64,000 nucleotides of DNA from Nonomuraea aurantiaca (GTDB lineage Bacteria > Actinomycetota > Actinomycetes > Streptosporangiales > Streptosporangiaceae), in the NCBI RefSeq assembly GCF_020215705.1, contig NZ_JAIWNB010000018.1:62001-126000 (forward strand), read 5' to 3'. The notes beneath the pieces were generated by a model. The model made no database searches and was not told the DNA's origin. It saw nothing but the letters and a program-made list of their open reading frames with translations. Made by a program: the position numbers and the translations under genes. Of the stretch, positions 63,185 through 64,000 are shown piece after piece. Numbering within the stretch: position 1 is the stretch's first letter; every line of letters starts with the position of its first letter.

Positions 63185-63773
63185 CGGGGGCCGTCTTGCC
63201 GCGGTGCCCGGCCATGGCGGCGGCCTGATCGCGGAGGGCGCGGCGGCCGGCGGGGGAGTCGGCGTCCTCGCCCAGGATGATGCGCGCCAGCTGCGGCATC
63301 ATCGACTGGAACAACGCCAGCCCCGTCAGCAGGAACAACCTGCGCGCCGTCGTCGCGTCCGGCTCCTCCCCCTGGCCCTCGGCGAGCGAGGCCGTCTTGC
63401 GCGCGCAGCGCTCGACGCGGGCCTCCTGGCCGGGGAGCAGGTCCTGGCCGCGGTAGTTGAGCGCCTCCCACATCAGCAGGCGCACCAGGTCGGGGTGCTC
63501 GTGGTAGTAGTCGGTCAGCTTGGCCACATAGTCGGCCGGATCGGCCCCCGGTAGCGCGATCCGCGCGGTCAGGTCGTCGAGCGCCTCGGTGATGACGGCG
63601 TCGAACAGCTTCTCCTTGCTGCCGAAATGGCCGTAGATGCGCTCCTTGTTGACGCCCGCGCGCTCGGCGATGCGATCCACGCGGGCGCCCGCGACGCCGT
63701 ACGCGGCGAACTCCCCCCGCGCGGCCTCCAGCAGGGCGGCTCGGGTGGCGGCGGTCGAGACCTTGGGTGCCAT
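63177..63773 (-). CDS. TetR-family regulator divergent from a membrane protein gene
   Basis: About 198 aa. The HTH (RAALLEAARGEFAAYGVAGA, RIAERAGVNKERIYGHFGSKE) is followed by the helical ligand domain. Start ATG 63773 or 63782. It is divergent from a membrane protein whose promoter region carries two CCAAC/GGTTG dyads, so local repression of an efflux-type gene with drug-induced release is likely. Confidence 0.9.
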   Translation of the reverse strand: MAPKVSTAATRAALLEAARGEFAAYGVAGARVDRIAERAGVNKERIYGHFGSKEKLFDAVITEALDDLTARIALPGADPADYVAKLTDYYHEHPDLVRLLMWEALNYRGQDLLPGQEARVERCARKTASLAEGQGEEPDATTARRLFLLTGLALFQSMMPQLARIILGEDADSPAGRRALRDQAAAMAGHRGKTAPVT

Positions 63774-63792
63774 GGTGTCCATCTTGCCATGA

Positions 63793-63829
63793 CCAACTGT
63801 CTGGTTGACATCCAACTAGTTGGTTGGCT
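63793..63829. promoter_or_regulatory. Two TetR-type operator dyads
   Basis: CCAACTGTCTGGTTG (63793-63807) and CCAACTAGTTGG (63812-63823, a perfect palindrome), followed by another TTGG, lie between the TetR start and the divergent start at 63843. They are likely sites for the adjacent regulator. Confidence 0.65.
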
Positions 63830-63842
63830 ACCGTCTCGCCAC

Positions 63843-64000
63843 ATGGCTATCTCCTTTCCTCATGTGATCCGCCGCTCCGGCGACGACGTGGGTTCCGTGT
63901 CTGCTCGTGAGCGCGTGCGGGGCGAACCCGCCGCGGATGTCGCCCGGTTCGGGCCGACGATGGTGGCCTTCGTGCTCACCGCGGTCCTGGTCAGCGGCCA
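63843..64000 (+). CDS. Membrane protein, 3' end outside window (possible transporter)
   Basis: ATG 63843 opens a frame that stays open to the window end (52 codons). After a 40-residue basic and acidic N-terminus the first hydrophobic segment starts (TMVAFVLTAVLVSG). Divergence from a TetR gene suggests an efflux transporter such as an MFS protein, but the visible part is too short to assign a family. Confidence 0.55.
   Translation, partial: MAISFPHVIRRSGDDVGSVSARERVRGEPAADVARFGPTMVAFVLTAVLVSG

Overview
The window is GC-rich DNA of a filamentous actinobacterium. Codon use, frequent GTG starts, LCP, Ser/Thr kinase and RamB-like genes, an F420-type LLM oxidoreductase and IdeR-, CsoR- and TetR-type sites all fit. 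The style suggests Streptosporangiales (for example Nonomuraea or a relative), but the genus is inference. I see no tRNA, rRNA, CRISPR array, intact transposase, phage or plasmid gene.

Region 1 (1-21904) is an acyl-CoA catabolic island. It holds two thiolases, two short-chain dehydrogenases, two AMP-forming CoA ligases, two crotonases, three acyl-CoA dehydrogenases, two hot-dog hydratases, an alpha-methylacyl-CoA racemase, two LysR regulators, one TetR regulator and a five-gene branched-chain amino-acid-type (Liv) ABC importer. The racemase keeps the His/Asp/Glu triad at the spacing of the mycobacterial enzyme, so the substrate is probably a 2-methyl-branched carboxylic acid (sterol side chain, isoprenoid or similar). 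Ligase and crotonase each occur as a close paralogue pair. A shared sequence precedes the Liv operon (two 19-bp direct repeats) and the dehydrogenase after the TetR gene, which predicts one regulon for uptake and degradation.

Region 2 (22100-33108) is accessory. It has an LLM oxidoreductase, an N-terminally truncated P450, and a tight three-gene operon of an unrecognised 436-aa protein, a MoxR-type AAA+ ATPase and an HExxH metallopeptidase-like/VWA protein. This operon is the best candidate for an undescribed system. After it come a patch of gene debris, a frameshifted and 5'-truncated PHB-depolymerase-type esterase, a nucleotidyltransferase/P-loop kinase pair, and a cluster of four small, mostly secreted cysteine-containing proteins around a long hairpin.

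Region 3 (33429-53498) is envelope, signalling and transport: a HATPase, a DinB-like protein, an LCP glycopolymer transferase beside a membrane-anchored zinc protease, a third LysR, a two-component system divergent from a LolA-like/ABC exporter operon, a YcnI-type copper protein, a DUF990-type ABC exporter whose first gene appears to start with ATA, an alpha/beta hydrolase, an iron-box-controlled siderophore-interacting protein, a membrane Ser/Thr kinase and a 57-aa membrane protein.

Region 4 (53913-64000) has isocitrate lyase divergent from a RamB/ScfR-like regulator (glyoxylate shunt, logically linked to Region 1 because beta-oxidation yields acetyl-CoA), a second two-component system next to an unusual membrane protein, a csoR-copZ-copA copper operon, and a TetR gene divergent from a membrane protein cut by the window edge.

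A recurring feature is a TANNNT -10 element 6-7 nt before the start codon, with no Shine-Dalgarno sequence, at all three LysR genes, the RamB-like gene and a 17-codon leader ORF. This points to leaderless mRNAs for regulators.
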